Positions 8,902 through 17,290 of a DNA stretch of 64,000 nt are shown in pieces. Source of the stretch: M3007 sp046329435 (GTDB lineage Bacteria > Bacteroidota > Bacteroidia > Chitinophagales > Saprospiraceae); the NCBI GenBank assembly GCA_046329435.1, contig JAXLUR010000004.1, positions 248,001 through 312,000 of the forward strand, in the 5' to 3' direction. The position numbers were made by a program, and so were the translations under genes. The first letter of the stretch is position 1. Each line of letters begins with the position of its first letter. Under the pieces are notes generated by a model. That model saw only the letters and a list, made by a program, of their open reading frames with translations. It had not been told where the DNA came from and did no database searches.

Positions 8902-9093
8902 ATGTACACTGGAACAGTAAAATTTTTCAATGAAACCAAAGGTTTTGGCTTCATTCAGGAGGACGGTTCGGGCAAAGAAATCTTTGTACACGTAAGCGGC
9001 CTCGTCAACAAAATCAGGGAAAACGACAAGGTCACCTTTGAAATACAGGAGGGTCGAAAAGGACCGAACGCAGTAAACGTCAAGCTTGCCTGA
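8902..9093 (+). CDS. Cold-shock (CSD) RNA-binding protein, copy 1
   Basis: This 63-residue single cold-shock domain shows the RNP1-type motif KGFGFI and the RNP2-type motif IFVHVSGL, which bind single-stranded RNA or DNA. The pattern GTVKFFNETKGFGFI is textbook CspA family. The start follows a T-tract leader (CAATTTTTTTTCA) that is shared almost exactly with the second copy downstream. It has its own promoter and terminator, so the two genes are separate units. It is predicted to act as an RNA chaperone in the cytosol. Confidence 0.95.
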   Translation: MYTGTVKFFNETKGFGFIQEDGSGKEIFVHVSGLVNKIRENDKVTFEIQEGRKGPNAVNVKLA

Positions 9094-9127
9094 TCGCGAT
9101 CCTGGCATCTTTTTGACCTCTAACTTC

Positions 9128-9164
9128 AACTTCCTCCCGGCATGGCCGGAAGGAAGTTTTTTTT
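9128..9164 (+). terminator. Terminator of cold-shock gene 1
   Basis: AACTTCC...GGAAGTT forms a long stem with an inner CCGGC/GCCGG, followed by a run of eight T. Confidence 0.85.
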
Positions 9165-9225
9165 ACCTGCAAAAGGCCTTTTTTGCAAAAAAAATTGAAA
9201 ATCAGTTTTTTATAAAAAATACCCC

Positions 9226-9233
9226 TACCTTTG
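9226..9233 (+). promoter_or_regulatory. -7 promoter element of the second cold-shock gene
   Basis: TACCTTTG matches TAnnTTTG, with a TTG-containing AT-rich stretch about 25-30 bases upstream that could be the -33 element. The start codon lies 42 bases downstream. Confidence 0.6.
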
Positions 9234-9275
9234 CAGTGGCACATTGCCACATCATCATTTACAATTTTTTTTTCA

Positions 9276-9467
9276 ATGTACAGTGGAACAGTAAAGTTCT
9301 TCAATGAAACCAAAGGCTTTGGCTTCATTGTTGACAACAACTCGGGCGAAGAAATCTTCGTTCACATCAGCGGCCTCATCGATAACATTCGTGAAGGCGA
9401 CAAAGTCAGCTACCGCACCGAACGCGGTAAAAAAGGAATGAATGCAGTAGATGTCAAGATCGTTTAA
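9276..9467 (+). CDS. Cold-shock (CSD) RNA-binding protein, copy 2
   Basis: This 63-residue paralogue of the gene just upstream keeps the motifs KGFGFI and IFVHISGL. An in-frame upstream start at 9231 would lie inside the promoter, so the ATG at 9276 is chosen; it also matches copy 1. The first 12 codons and the preceding T-tract are almost identical between the copies, while the C-terminal halves differ, which points to a local duplication followed by divergence. Confidence 0.95.
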   Translation: MYSGTVKFFNETKGFGFIVDNNSGEEIFVHISGLIDNIREGDKVSYRTERGKKGMNAVDVKIV

Positions 9468-9501
9468 TCGCGACAAGACATTTTTTGGATAAAATTTCTG
9501 G

Positions 9502-9531
9502 GCCTCCGGCGATCACGCCGGGGGCTTTTTC
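9502..9531 (+). terminator. Terminator of cold-shock gene 2
   Basis: A CCGGCG/CGCCGG stem with an ATCA loop and flanking GCC/GGC is followed by TTTTTC. Confidence 0.75.
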
Positions 9532-9643
9532 TTTGCCCTTAGCCGAATTGCCCAAAAATCCGGCCGCCCGCCGTACAAAAGCGGCGATCTGCCTACTTTC
9601 GCCCCGCCAAACCGTATAAAGCCCAAAACCCTTCGTCCCAGAC

Positions 9644-10960
9644 ATGCAACTCGACACTTTCGAAGTCATCGGCGGCCAGCCGCTGCATGGCGAAATTCAA
9701 CCCCAGGGCGCCAAAAACGAAGCGCTTCAGGTCATCAGCGCCGTACTGCTCACCGACGACGCCGTTACCATATCCAACGTTCCGAACATCCTCGACGTCA
9801 ACAAACTGATCGAGTTGCTGCACGGCCTCGGCGTCACCGTCGAGCAACAATCGGCCGATACCTGGCGCTTTTGCGCGGGCACCATCGACATCAGCTACCT
9901 GCGCTCCGAAGCTTTTATGAAAGATGCCCAGCGCCTGCGCGGTTCGGTCATGCTGATCGGTCCGCTACTGGCCCGCTTCGGGCGCGCTACCCTGCCCAAA
10001 CCCGGCGGCGACAAAATCGGCCGCCGCCGCCTCGACACCCACTTCCTGGGTTTTCAGAAACTGGGCGCCGAGTTCAAATACGACGACGAAAAAGACATAT
10101 ACTACGTGCAACAACCCAAAGAAGGACTGCAAGGCACGTACCTGCATATGGACGAAATCTCCGTCACCGGCACTGCCAACGTCGTCATGGCTGCCGTGCT
10201 CTCCAAAGGCAAAACCACCATTTACAACGCAGCCTGCGAGCCCTACGTGCAGCAACTCTGCCGCATGCTCAACCGCATGGGCGCCCGCATCAGCGGCATC
10301 GGCTCCAACCTGCTTGAAATCGAAGGCGTAGAACACCTCGGCGGTACCGAACACCGCTGCCTGCCCGACATGATCGAAATCGGCTCCTTTATCGGACTCG
10401 CCGCCATGACGCAGTCGGATATTACGATCAAAAACGCGGGCATCCCGCACCTGGGCATCATCCCGCACACGTTCGAACGACTGGGTATCAGGATCGATCA
10501 GCAAGGCGACGACCTGCACATCCCGGCGCAGGAGCGCTACGAAATCAGCACCTTTATCGACGGCTCCATCCTGACCATCTACGACGCGCCCTGGCCGGGT
10601 TTTACCCCCGACCTCATGTCGATCGTGCTCGTGGTAGCCACACAGGCCCGGGGCAGCGTGCTGATCCACCAAAAAATGTTTGAAAGCCGCCTGTTTTTCG
10701 TGGACAAACTGATCGACATGGGCGCCCAGATCATCCTCTGCGACCCGCACCGCGCCACGGTGATCGGCCTCGACCGCCGCTATCCGCTGCGGGGCATCGA
10801 CATGACCTCGCCCGACATCCGCGCGGGCCAGGCGCTGCTGATCGCCGCCCTGTCGGCCAAAGGCACCAGCCGTATCCACAACGTGCACCAGATCGATCGC
10901 GGGTATCAGTACATCGATCAGCGTTTGAATGCGATCGGGGCGAAGATTACGAGGGTGTGA
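9644..10960 (+). CDS. murA: UDP-N-acetylglucosamine 1-carboxyvinyltransferase
   Basis: This 438-residue EPSP-synthase-fold enzyme transfers enolpyruvate from PEP to UDP-GlcNAc, the first committed step of peptidoglycan synthesis. It shows the substrate-binding QGAKNEAL near the N-terminus (Lys and Asn) and repeated inside-out alpha/beta units to the end (SRIHNVHQIDRGY). In the catalytic loop the usual Cys is replaced: the motif reads KPGGDKIGRRRLDTH, with Asp123 in the Cys place. Such MurA forms are known from other bacteria, are active and resist fosfomycin. It is a little longer than the roughly 420 residues of the E. coli enzyme. Confidence 0.96.
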   Translation: MQLDTFEVIGGQPLHGEIQPQGAKNEALQVISAVLLTDDAVTISNVPNILDVNKLIELLHGLGVTVEQQSADTWRFCAGTIDISYLRSEAFMKDAQRLRGSVMLIGPLLARFGRATLPKPGGDKIGRRRLDTHFLGFQKLGAEFKYDDEKDIYYVQQPKEGLQGTYLHMDEISVTGTANVVMAAVLSKGKTTIYNAACEPYVQQLCRMLNRMGARISGIGSNLLEIEGVEHLGGTEHRCLPDMIEIGSFIGLAAMTQSDITIKNAGIPHLGIIPHTFERLGIRIDQQGDDLHIPAQERYEISTFIDGSILTIYDAPWPGFTPDLMSIVLVVATQARGSVLIHQKMFESRLFFVDKLIDMGAQIILCDPHRATVIGLDRRYPLRGIDMTSPDIRAGQALLIAALSAKGTSRIHNVHQIDRGYQYIDQRLNAIGAKITRV

Positions 10961-10987
10961 GTGGTTTGCGTTCTAGTCAAAAACCAC

Positions 10988-10995
10988 TATTTTTG
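10988..10995 (+). promoter_or_regulatory. -7 promoter element of the MNT/HepT pair
   Basis: TATTTTTG matches TAnnTTTG and ends 8 bases before the ATG, so the transcript would have almost no leader. Confidence 0.5.
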
Positions 10996-11003
10996 CTTCA
11001 ATC

Positions 11004-11318
11004 ATGGCACAATTTCACCCATATTTTGCTCAAAAAATGCCTGATCTGATTCGTTTGTTAAAAACGCACAAGGTGGTCAGCGCATATGCTTTTGGGTCGG
11101 TATTGACCAATAATTTTAACGAAGAAAGCGACATCGACCTTCTGATCCAATTTGAAGAAAACCTGTATCCCGTCGAAAACGGGGAACTGTGGTGGTCACT
11201 TTGGTATGCAATTCAAGAATTGTATGGCAGAAAAGTGGATTTAGTGATTGAACGATCTGTCAAAAACCCATACTTCAAAGCTGAACTTGCTGAAAAAAGC
11301 AAACTGGTGTATGCTTAG
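11004..11318 (+). CDS. mntA: MNT-type nucleotidyltransferase (antitoxin of a HepT/MntA module)
   Basis: This 104-residue minimal nucleotidyltransferase carries the family motif Gly-Ser followed by Asp-x-Asp: AYAFGSVLTN and ESDIDLLIQF, with a third acidic residue in VDLVIE. In characterised HepT/MntA modules the MNT protein AMPylates and so silences the HepT RNase. The downstream gene overlaps by 8 bases and is a HepT homologue, but with a stop codon. The MNT frame itself looks complete. The base composition is more AT-rich than murA, suggesting acquisition. Confidence 0.85.
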   Translation: MAQFHPYFAQKMPDLIRLLKTHKVVSAYAFGSVLTNNFNEESDIDLLIQFEENLYPVENGELWWSLWYAIQELYGRKVDLVIERSVKNPYFKAELAEKSKLVYA

Positions 11319-11649
11319 AGAAGAACTCATGTTGCTGTTTCATATCCAGGAAGTGATACGTGGAATTGACCATCATTTGTCTTCCTGTGCATCGTATAAC
11401 GATTAAGAGCGTAATTACACGGTTAAAAGGGCGGTTGAAAGGGAGTTTGAAATTATAGGCGAAGCGCTCACCCGCTTAACCAAGTTACAATCAGAAGTTC
11501 AAATTTCGTCAAAGCGAAGGATCATTGACTTTCGCAACCTTCTTATACATGGATATGACGGCATTGATGACGTGCAGGTTTGGGCAATCATTAAAAACCA
11601 TTTACCGATCCTCAAAAAAGAGATAGATAACTTGTTATCTGAGGGTTAA
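11311..11649 (+). pseudogene. hepT: HepT-like (DUF86) toxin gene interrupted by an in-frame stop
   Basis: From the ATG at 11311 the frame reads 31 codons, meets TAA at 11404-11406, and then continues in the same frame to a second stop at 11647. The part after the stop carries the HepT hallmarks: AVEREFEIIGEAL and the RNase motif Arg-x4-His-x-Tyr as RNLLIHGY. Read through, the product would be about 112 residues, normal for HepT. One substitution thus separates this gene from an intact toxin. No obvious restart codon lies just after the TAA, so the toxin is probably lost. Confidence 0.8.
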
Positions 11650-11659
11650 GAACTCATTT

Positions 11660-12754
11660 TTAAAACAACCGCATCTGCCCCGTCTTGAACTGCTCATGCA
11701 GTTCGCAATTCAGTTTCGGCATTTTCCGGTCCTTGAAATAACGCTCCCGCGCCAGTTTGAACTGTGCCGACACGATCTCGGCGATTTTGCCTTCGCCGCG
11801 CATCCGCAGGCCGGGGCGGTGATCGAACAGTTCGCCGCTGTGGGTGGAGCGGATCTTGTTGAGCACCTTGTCGGCGCGGTCGGGCATGGTTTTTCGAATC
11901 CAGTCTTCAAAAATGAGGCCCACGTCGCCGTTGAGCCGCACCATGCCGTGGCCGATACCTGAGGCGCCCAGTTCGGCTACTTTTTTGGCGAGGGGCAGTA
12001 TTTCGTGGTCGTTGAGGCCAGGGATAATGGGCGCCATCATGACGAAGACAGGGATGCCGCGCGCCACCAGCGTTTCGAGGGTGCGCAGGCGCTGCCGGGG
12101 TGTGGCGGTGCGGGGTTCGAGGAAACGGCAGAGCTCGTCGTTCAGGGTCGTGATGCTGAGCGCCACGCTGACCAGGTTTTGGGAAGCCAGTCGGTCGAGC
12201 AGGTCGATATCGCGCAAAACCAGGCTGTTTTTGGTGATAATGCCCACAGGATGGCGGTATTTCCAGAATACTTCGAGGCAGGCGCGGGTGATGCCGAATT
12301 TGCGCTCGGCGGGCTGGTACACGTCGGTATTGCCGGCAAACATGACCGGCGAAGCTTTCCAGGTCTTTTTTTTCAATTCCTTTTCGAGCAATTCTGCGGC
12401 GTTGCGTTTGACCAGAATCTTGCGCTCAAAATCGAGACCCGCCGAAAAACCCCAGTAAGGGTGGGTGTTGCGGGCGTAACAATAAATACAGCCGTGCTCG
12501 CAACCCTGATAGGGGTTCAGGCTCCACTCCATCGGAATATCGGCGCTTTCGACCTTGTTGAGGATGGTTTTCGGGTGCGTTTCGAGGTATTCGGTGGGGA
12601 GCTCGGGCGTCTCCCAGTCCGCCTCCACCAAGGCCCAGTCGACCGGTTGTTCGTCCGTCACGTGTTTTTCAAAGCGGGAGGACGGGTTGATCTGGGCGCC
12701 CCGGCCTTTTAAAAAGGGTTGGCGCTCCGGGTTATTTGTTTTTTCTTTCGGCAC
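11660..12754 (-). CDS. Radical SAM protein of the PA0069 / spore-photoproduct-lyase-like family
   Basis: The protein has 364 residues. The [4Fe-4S] site is CEHGCIYCYARN (Cys-x3-Cys-x2-Cys), preceded by MEWSLNPYQG. Downstream are a radical-SAM barrel segment PVGIITKNSLVLRD and the family-typical VFVMMAPIIPGLNDHE. This set belongs to the PA0069 radical SAM family, which is widespread and distantly related to spore photoproduct lyase; its reaction is not known to me. The gene ends 10 bases from the HepT remnant and is divergent from the O-antigen-ligase-like gene. Confidence 0.85.
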   Translation of the reverse strand: MPKEKTNNPERQPFLKGRGAQINPSSRFEKHVTDEQPVDWALVEADWETPELPTEYLETHPKTILNKVESADIPMEWSLNPYQGCEHGCIYCYARNTHPYWGFSAGLDFERKILVKRNAAELLEKELKKKTWKASPVMFAGNTDVYQPAERKFGITRACLEVFWKYRHPVGIITKNSLVLRDIDLLDRLASQNLVSVALSITTLNDELCRFLEPRTATPRQRLRTLETLVARGIPVFVMMAPIIPGLNDHEILPLAKKVAELGASGIGHGMVRLNGDVGLIFEDWIRKTMPDRADKVLNKIRSTHSGELFDHRPGLRMRGEGKIAEIVSAQFKLARERYFKDRKMPKLNCELHEQFKTGQMRLF

Positions 12755-12821
12755 GAGGCAACTTGTTTAGTGCTGCAAATTAAACATTTTGCTTTAAATT
12801 TTACAACAAAAAATTTTAAAA

Positions 12822-14042
12822 ATGCCGCCTGCCTGGCTTGTCCGTTTGTATCAGGTATTGTTCATCGCCCTGCCCTGGTCGGTGGAGTGGCCGATGGGCT
12901 CCTGGTCGCTGGTGGCGCCGGCGGAGCCCTTGATTGCCGCCGCGGCCATCGGACTGGCATGGTCATGGCGCATGTCGGGCCGGGCGCTTCCCCGCCTGGA
13001 TACGTGGCCCATCCTTGTGGCAGGCTGGGCGCTGTGGTTCACGGTTTCAACTGCCTGTTCCACCCTGCCGCTGGTATCTTGGAAATACTGGCTTGTCGGC
13101 ATAGGACACTGCTGGGTTTTCGGGGCAGGCATCCTGCTGTTTCCCGAATTGTGGCGAAAAGCCCTGCCTGGTTTCTGGCTGTCGATGGCGGGCGTAGCCG
13201 TGTACACTTTGTTGCACCACGGCCTCATCTATCATTTCCACGCAGATCAGGCAGCACTGGGGCCCATGCCGTTTTTCGCCGACCACACGGTATTCGGGGC
13301 AGTGCTGGTCATGGGGATCGGGTGGGCTGCCGGTTTGCGGGCGTATGCGCAAACGCCGCCCTGGGGCTTTTTGCGCCGTTTGCCGCGGGGCTTTTTTCTT
13401 GTGCTATTTGTTGTGGCTTTGGTTCTTTCCGGCTCACGGGCGGCCTTGCTCAGCCTGGTGTGTTGTAGCTGGGCTGCTGGCTGGTTTGTTTTTTCGGGGA
13501 AAAAGGCGCGCCTGGCACTCCTACTGATTGCCCTGACAGCCGGCGCCGCGGTCGTCGGGCTGCACGAGCGCCTTGCGGCACGGCTGGGCGCCGATGTTTC
13601 TTCGCAGGAACGCCTCAACCGCTGGTCGTGCGCATGGCGAATGGCGGCCGACCGGCCCCTGACGGGGTTCGGCCCCGGCACCTATCCATTCCAATACCTC
13701 GGCTACCAGCGTACGGCAGAAATGACGCGCATCAGCGTAACCGCGCCGATTGCGAGGCGGGGGCCGGAAAATTACGGGCGGGGTGGCGGAGCGCACTCGG
13801 AATACTGGCAGGCGCTGAGCGAGCAAGGCTGGCCCGGGCTGCTGATCTGGCTGCTAATGACCGTATTTATACTGCTGGAATGCGGGAAACGCATCCGCCG
13901 GGCGACCGGACGGGAGGAGTTCTGGCTCGAACTGGGCATAGCCTTCGGCCTGCTCAGCTTTTTCCTTCATGCATGGGTCAACAATTTCCTGCACGACGCC
14001 CCGGTCGCGGCAGTGCTATGGGGCAGCGCAAGCCGGAAATAG
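12822..14042 (+). CDS. O-antigen ligase / polymerase-like membrane protein
   Basis: This 406-residue protein has roughly ten hydrophobic helices. A large periplasmic loop lies between about residues 245 and 325 and holds the conserved-looking stretches RLNRWSCAWRMAADRPLTG and GGGAHSEYWQ. That layout, with an Arg before the loop and a His in GGAHSEY, fits the Wzy/WaaL O-antigen ligase superfamily (Wzy_C). Such proteins join or polymerise undecaprenyl-linked glycans on the periplasmic face. No other surface-polysaccharide genes are adjacent, so the substrate is unknown. Confidence 0.75.
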   Translation: MPPAWLVRLYQVLFIALPWSVEWPMGSWSLVAPAEPLIAAAAIGLAWSWRMSGRALPRLDTWPILVAGWALWFTVSTACSTLPLVSWKYWLVGIGHCWVFGAGILLFPELWRKALPGFWLSMAGVAVYTLLHHGLIYHFHADQAALGPMPFFADHTVFGAVLVMGIGWAAGLRAYAQTPPWGFLRRLPRGFFLVLFVVALVLSGSRAALLSLVCCSWAAGWFVFSGKKARLALLLIALTAGAAVVGLHERLAARLGADVSSQERLNRWSCAWRMAADRPLTGFGPGTYPFQYLGYQRTAEMTRISVTAPIARRGPENYGRGGGAHSEYWQALSEQGWPGLLIWLLMTVFILLECGKRIRRATGREEFWLELGIAFGLLSFFLHAWVNNFLHDAPVAAVLWGSASRK

Positions 14043-14069
14043 CTGCTGCGGGTTGGCCGGTCCAGATCG

Positions 14070-15275
14070 TTAAATACCTCTTCTCCTGACTTCCTGAAGG
14101 ATGAGGGCCAGCTCGCGGCCGGCGTCGCCTGTGACGGAGGTGTTTTCCTGGGCGCGGCGGATGAGGTAGGGGATGACGTCGCGGACCTGTCCGTAAGGCA
14201 CGTATTTACTCGAGCGGTAGCCTGCCGCGGCGAGGTTGAACGTCAGGTTGTCGCTCATGCCGAACAACTGGCTGAACATGAGGTGCGGATGATCGCGCGG
14301 GATGCCCTTTTTGTCCATCAATTCGGCTTGCAGGCGGGCGCTTTCGGCATTATGGCTGGCATTGCAGGAGGCAATGTCTTCATAATGGTCGATGCAGAAG
14401 CGCATGCCCGTGTTGTAATGGTCGTCGGTAGCGCTTTTATCGGGGTTGATCGGGTTGTCGTACCCCATTTCGGCGGCGCGTTTGGCTTCTTTTTCCATGT
14501 AGGCGCCACGCACCAGTTTGGCCCCTAACAGGAAGCCTTCGCGTTTGGCGCGATCGTAACTTTCGAACAGGAACTTCAGCCGGTCTTTACGGTACATTTG
14601 AAAAGTGTTGTAAACGACCACACGTTTTTTGTTGTACCGCCGCATCATGAGCCACACAAGGTGGTCGATGGTATCCTGAATCCAGCTCTCTTCGGCATCG
14701 AAAAATACCGAAATGCCTTTTTGCGACGCATGGTGGCAAATGGCGTCGACGCGTTTGAGCACGTTGCGGTATTCGTTCAGTTCTTCACGGGTCAGTTTTT
14801 GAGCGCTTTGTATGCGTTCGAGCAGTCCGAAACGGGCCAGTCCCGTGATTTTGGAGCTCACCACTGGAATGGTGCCGGCGCGGGAGGCAAAATCAACAGC
14901 CCGGAGGTTTTCATTCATGGTGTAATTGAAGTCGGTCTCCGTTTCTTTTCCCTCGGCGCCGTAGTCGAGTATGGTAAGCGTGTTGAATTTGGCCAGGTGC
15001 TCGATGTTGGGCTGCGAATCGAGCAGGGTGGTGCCGCCGACGAAATGCTCAAAAATGGTGCTTTTAACGATTTTTTCGGCAAAAGGCAGGCCGTTTTCGA
15101 TGGCCCAAAGCCCCAGGGCGGAGCCGTATTTGACGATCCAGGGCTTGTTCATGAGGTTGAACAACCAGGCAGTTTTTTTCAATTCCCGATCCGAGAAGTG
15201 GGCAAATGCGATTTCTGTGTTGGTAAAATCAACTCCTGGAAGGCCGTTGTCGGGCGTATTTTCGGTGGGCATCAC
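14070..15275 (-). CDS. Proline dehydrogenase (FAD-dependent, stand-alone)
   Basis: This 401-residue TIM-barrel enzyme oxidises proline to pyrroline-5-carboxylate. Family features include FFDAEESWIQDTIDHLV, the substrate-lid KLVRGAYMEKEAKRA, and the C-terminal YVPYGQVRDVIPYLIRRAQEN, whose Arg pair binds the carboxylate. It lacks the aldehyde dehydrogenase half found in PutA fusions. Two ATGs are adjacent at the start and either could be used. A minus-strand TAnnTTTG box lies about 50 bases upstream. Confidence 0.92.
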   Translation of the reverse strand: MMPTENTPDNGLPGVDFTNTEIAFAHFSDRELKKTAWLFNLMNKPWIVKYGSALGLWAIENGLPFAEKIVKSTIFEHFVGGTTLLDSQPNIEHLAKFNTLTILDYGAEGKETETDFNYTMNENLRAVDFASRAGTIPVVSSKITGLARFGLLERIQSAQKLTREELNEYRNVLKRVDAICHHASQKGISVFFDAEESWIQDTIDHLVWLMMRRYNKKRVVVYNTFQMYRKDRLKFLFESYDRAKREGFLLGAKLVRGAYMEKEAKRAAEMGYDNPINPDKSATDDHYNTGMRFCIDHYEDIASCNASHNAESARLQAELMDKKGIPRDHPHLMFSQLFGMSDNLTFNLAAAGYRSSKYVPYGQVRDVIPYLIRRAQENTSVTGDAGRELALILQEVRRRGI

Positions 15276-15327
15276 AGTCGGTTTTAATTGTCTGGCAAAT
15301 GTCGGCGGCCCCGTGTGGCAGCCGGGG

Positions 15328-15335
15328 CAAAATTA
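15328..15335 (-). promoter_or_regulatory. -7 promoter element of the proline dehydrogenase gene
   Basis: Read on the minus strand the bases are TAATTTTG, matching TAnnTTTG, 53 bases before the start codon. Confidence 0.45.
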
Positions 15336-15414
15336 CGATTTAGGAATCAGAGCACATTGAAAATTCGCCACAATAGCGCCGTTCGCAGTGGCTTCAAAAA
15401 GCCGATCCTGCGCC

Positions 15415-15422
15415 TATCTTTG
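15415..15422 (+). promoter_or_regulatory. -7 promoter element of the large membrane protein gene
   Basis: TATCTTTG matches TAnnTTTG, 23 bases before the ATG at 15446. Confidence 0.5.
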
Positions 15423-15445
15423 CGACTTTGCCAGATTCGCCTGAT

Positions 15446-17290
15446 ATGCAAATTCGCCGTTTTTCGCCCGTACAAAGCGCTTTCGCCGTCATGCTTGTCG
15501 TACAGACGCTGTTGATCGTCTTTACGTACAACAAGTATTTTACCGATCCGCGGGGGCACATGTTTATGAATGCTTTCGACGGGCTGAAAAATTATTATAC
15601 CCTGCAATACTATGTGCAGTACAACCCGGCAGGCGAATACGCGCAGTTTCAGGGAATGAATTACCCATACGGCGAGAACATTTTTTACACCGATAACACC
15701 CCTGTTTTTGCTTTTGCCCTGCACCTGCTTCGCGATATCGGGCTGCCTGTCGGCCAATCGGCCATTCCGCTCTTTCATTTCCTGATGCTGGCCAACCTGC
15801 TGCTGGCCTCGGCACTGGCGTTCGGCATCGGCCGGCGACTCGGGTTCAATCCCTGGCTGAACGCGACAATGAGTATCGGGATCGTGTGGGCTTCGCCGCA
15901 GATGTTTCGCTTTTTTGGCAATATGAACATGGCTTTTTCCAGTTTTTACCTGGGCGCCATGCTGCTCCTGCTGATCTGCCACCAACGCCTTCAGCAAGGC
16001 GAACGGTACTGGAAACCCGCCCTGGGGCTGCTGGGGCTGTTGGTGCTGGCCGCATTTTTTCACCTGTACCATTTGCCCATTTTGGGTGTAATGGTGGGTT
16101 CATTCGGTGTTTTTGCAGCATTTTTTCAAAAAAACTGGCCCCAACGCCTGCGCGCCCTGTCGCTGAGCGCCATTCCGCTGGCAGCCCTGATCGTCACCCT
16201 CGGGTTTATCCGGCTCATCGACCAGTATTACGCCCTGCGCCCCGTCGGCAACGGCTACGGGCTGGCCGACTGGCGGCTGCCCTCCGGGGCCATTTTCAGG
16301 GCTTACGGCTTTCTGAAAATGCCGCAATTCGTACGCACCCAGGGCTGGGCCATGGAGCAATTTGCGTTTCTGGGTTCGGCGGTGATCTACGGCGCCCTGC
16401 TGGCCTTCATCGGCTGGATTGTTTCGCTTAACTGGCGCCTGGCCACCGGCAACAAACCCTCGGAAAGCCTGTCCGTGGCAAAGTCGTTCGTCTGGCTCAT
16501 GCTGCTCGTCGGCGTTATCGCCTATTCGACCGCGATGGGCGACTATGTGGAGATGTTCGGCGGCAACCTGAAATACGATAACTGGCTGAGTCCCTTTTAT
16601 TTTCTGCGGTTCGTTACCCCGCAGGTGAGCCAGTTTCGCTGCCTTGCGCGGTTCAACTGGGGCGATTTTTATCCGGCCTGGATCGCGGTTTTTTATGCCG
16701 TCAACCGGCTCGCCTTTTCCGGGTCGCTGCCCCGAGTAGCGGGCTATGCCCTGGCCGGGGCCGTGGGTTTGGTGACGGCCGTCGATACCGCCAATTTTTG
16801 CAAATACTACCACACGGACTCCGTGTACGACAACCTATTTCAGGAAAAATACCTGCGCGGCCTGCCCGATATCGACTACGGGCGCTACCAGGCTGTGTTG
16901 CCCCTGCCCTTTTTTCACGTGGGCAACGAAAACATCGACCTGATCACCGACGACAACCCCAAAGTGTCGGAACGGGCCTACCAGATTTCGCTGCGCAGCG
17001 GGCTGCCGATCGTGGCCTGCAAAATGTCGCGTACGCCGACGCAAATGACGCTCGCCCACTACTCTTTGCTCCTCGAAGGCGCGGAACCCGACAAGGATCT
17101 GCTGGCCCGCTTCAACGGGAAACCCTTGCTCGTCGTTGAACTGAAAAACTACGAGGCGCCGGCCAATCCGCAAAAAACCTCCGAAAAAGTGATTGCGGCC
17201 TGCAAAACCTTTGTGCAGCGCCACAACCTTCAGAAGGTCGGCGAAGACGCGGATTGCAATTACTACGAATGGGTGTTGCCGGGGCGCTAG
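15446..17290 (+). CDS. Large polytopic membrane protein, glycosyltransferase-like in layout
   Basis: This 614-residue protein starts at the ATG after the promoter box; an in-frame TTG six codons earlier is less likely. It has a first membrane helix near residue 15, about ten more up to around residue 460, and then a soluble C-terminal domain of about 150 residues. The first periplasmic loop contains GMNYPYGENIFYTDN, where Asp/Glu residues follow helix 1, as in GT-C lipid-linked glycosyltransferases. I do not recognise the exact family, and the GT-C assignment is inference. Its stop codon overlaps the stop of aroE on the other strand (CTAG). Confidence 0.6.
   Translation: MQIRRFSPVQSAFAVMLVVQTLLIVFTYNKYFTDPRGHMFMNAFDGLKNYYTLQYYVQYNPAGEYAQFQGMNYPYGENIFYTDNTPVFAFALHLLRDIGLPVGQSAIPLFHFLMLANLLLASALAFGIGRRLGFNPWLNATMSIGIVWASPQMFRFFGNMNMAFSSFYLGAMLLLLICHQRLQQGERYWKPALGLLGLLVLAAFFHLYHLPILGVMVGSFGVFAAFFQKNWPQRLRALSLSAIPLAALIVTLGFIRLIDQYYALRPVGNGYGLADWRLPSGAIFRAYGFLKMPQFVRTQGWAMEQFAFLGSAVIYGALLAFIGWIVSLNWRLATGNKPSESLSVAKSFVWLMLLVGVIAYSTAMGDYVEMFGGNLKYDNWLSPFYFLRFVTPQVSQFRCLARFNWGDFYPAWIAVFYAVNRLAFSGSLPRVAGYALAGAVGLVTAVDTANFCKYYHTDSVYDNLFQEKYLRGLPDIDYGRYQAVLPLPFFHVGNENIDLITDDNPKVSERAYQISLRSGLPIVACKMSRTPTQMTLAHYSLLLEGAEPDKDLLARFNGKPLLVVELKNYEAPANPQKTSEKVIAACKTFVQRHNLQKVGEDADCNYYEWVLPGR

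Noticed and set aside
9128..9531. A riboswitch or small RNA in the gaps of the cold-shock genes
   Set aside because: The structures are fully explained as intrinsic terminators with T-runs and the leaders are too short for a known riboswitch.
7996..11649. The idea of a defence island built from the toxin-antitoxin remnants
   Set aside because: The modules are separated by ordinary housekeeping genes (csp, murA), both toxins are broken and no restriction, CRISPR or other defence gene is present.
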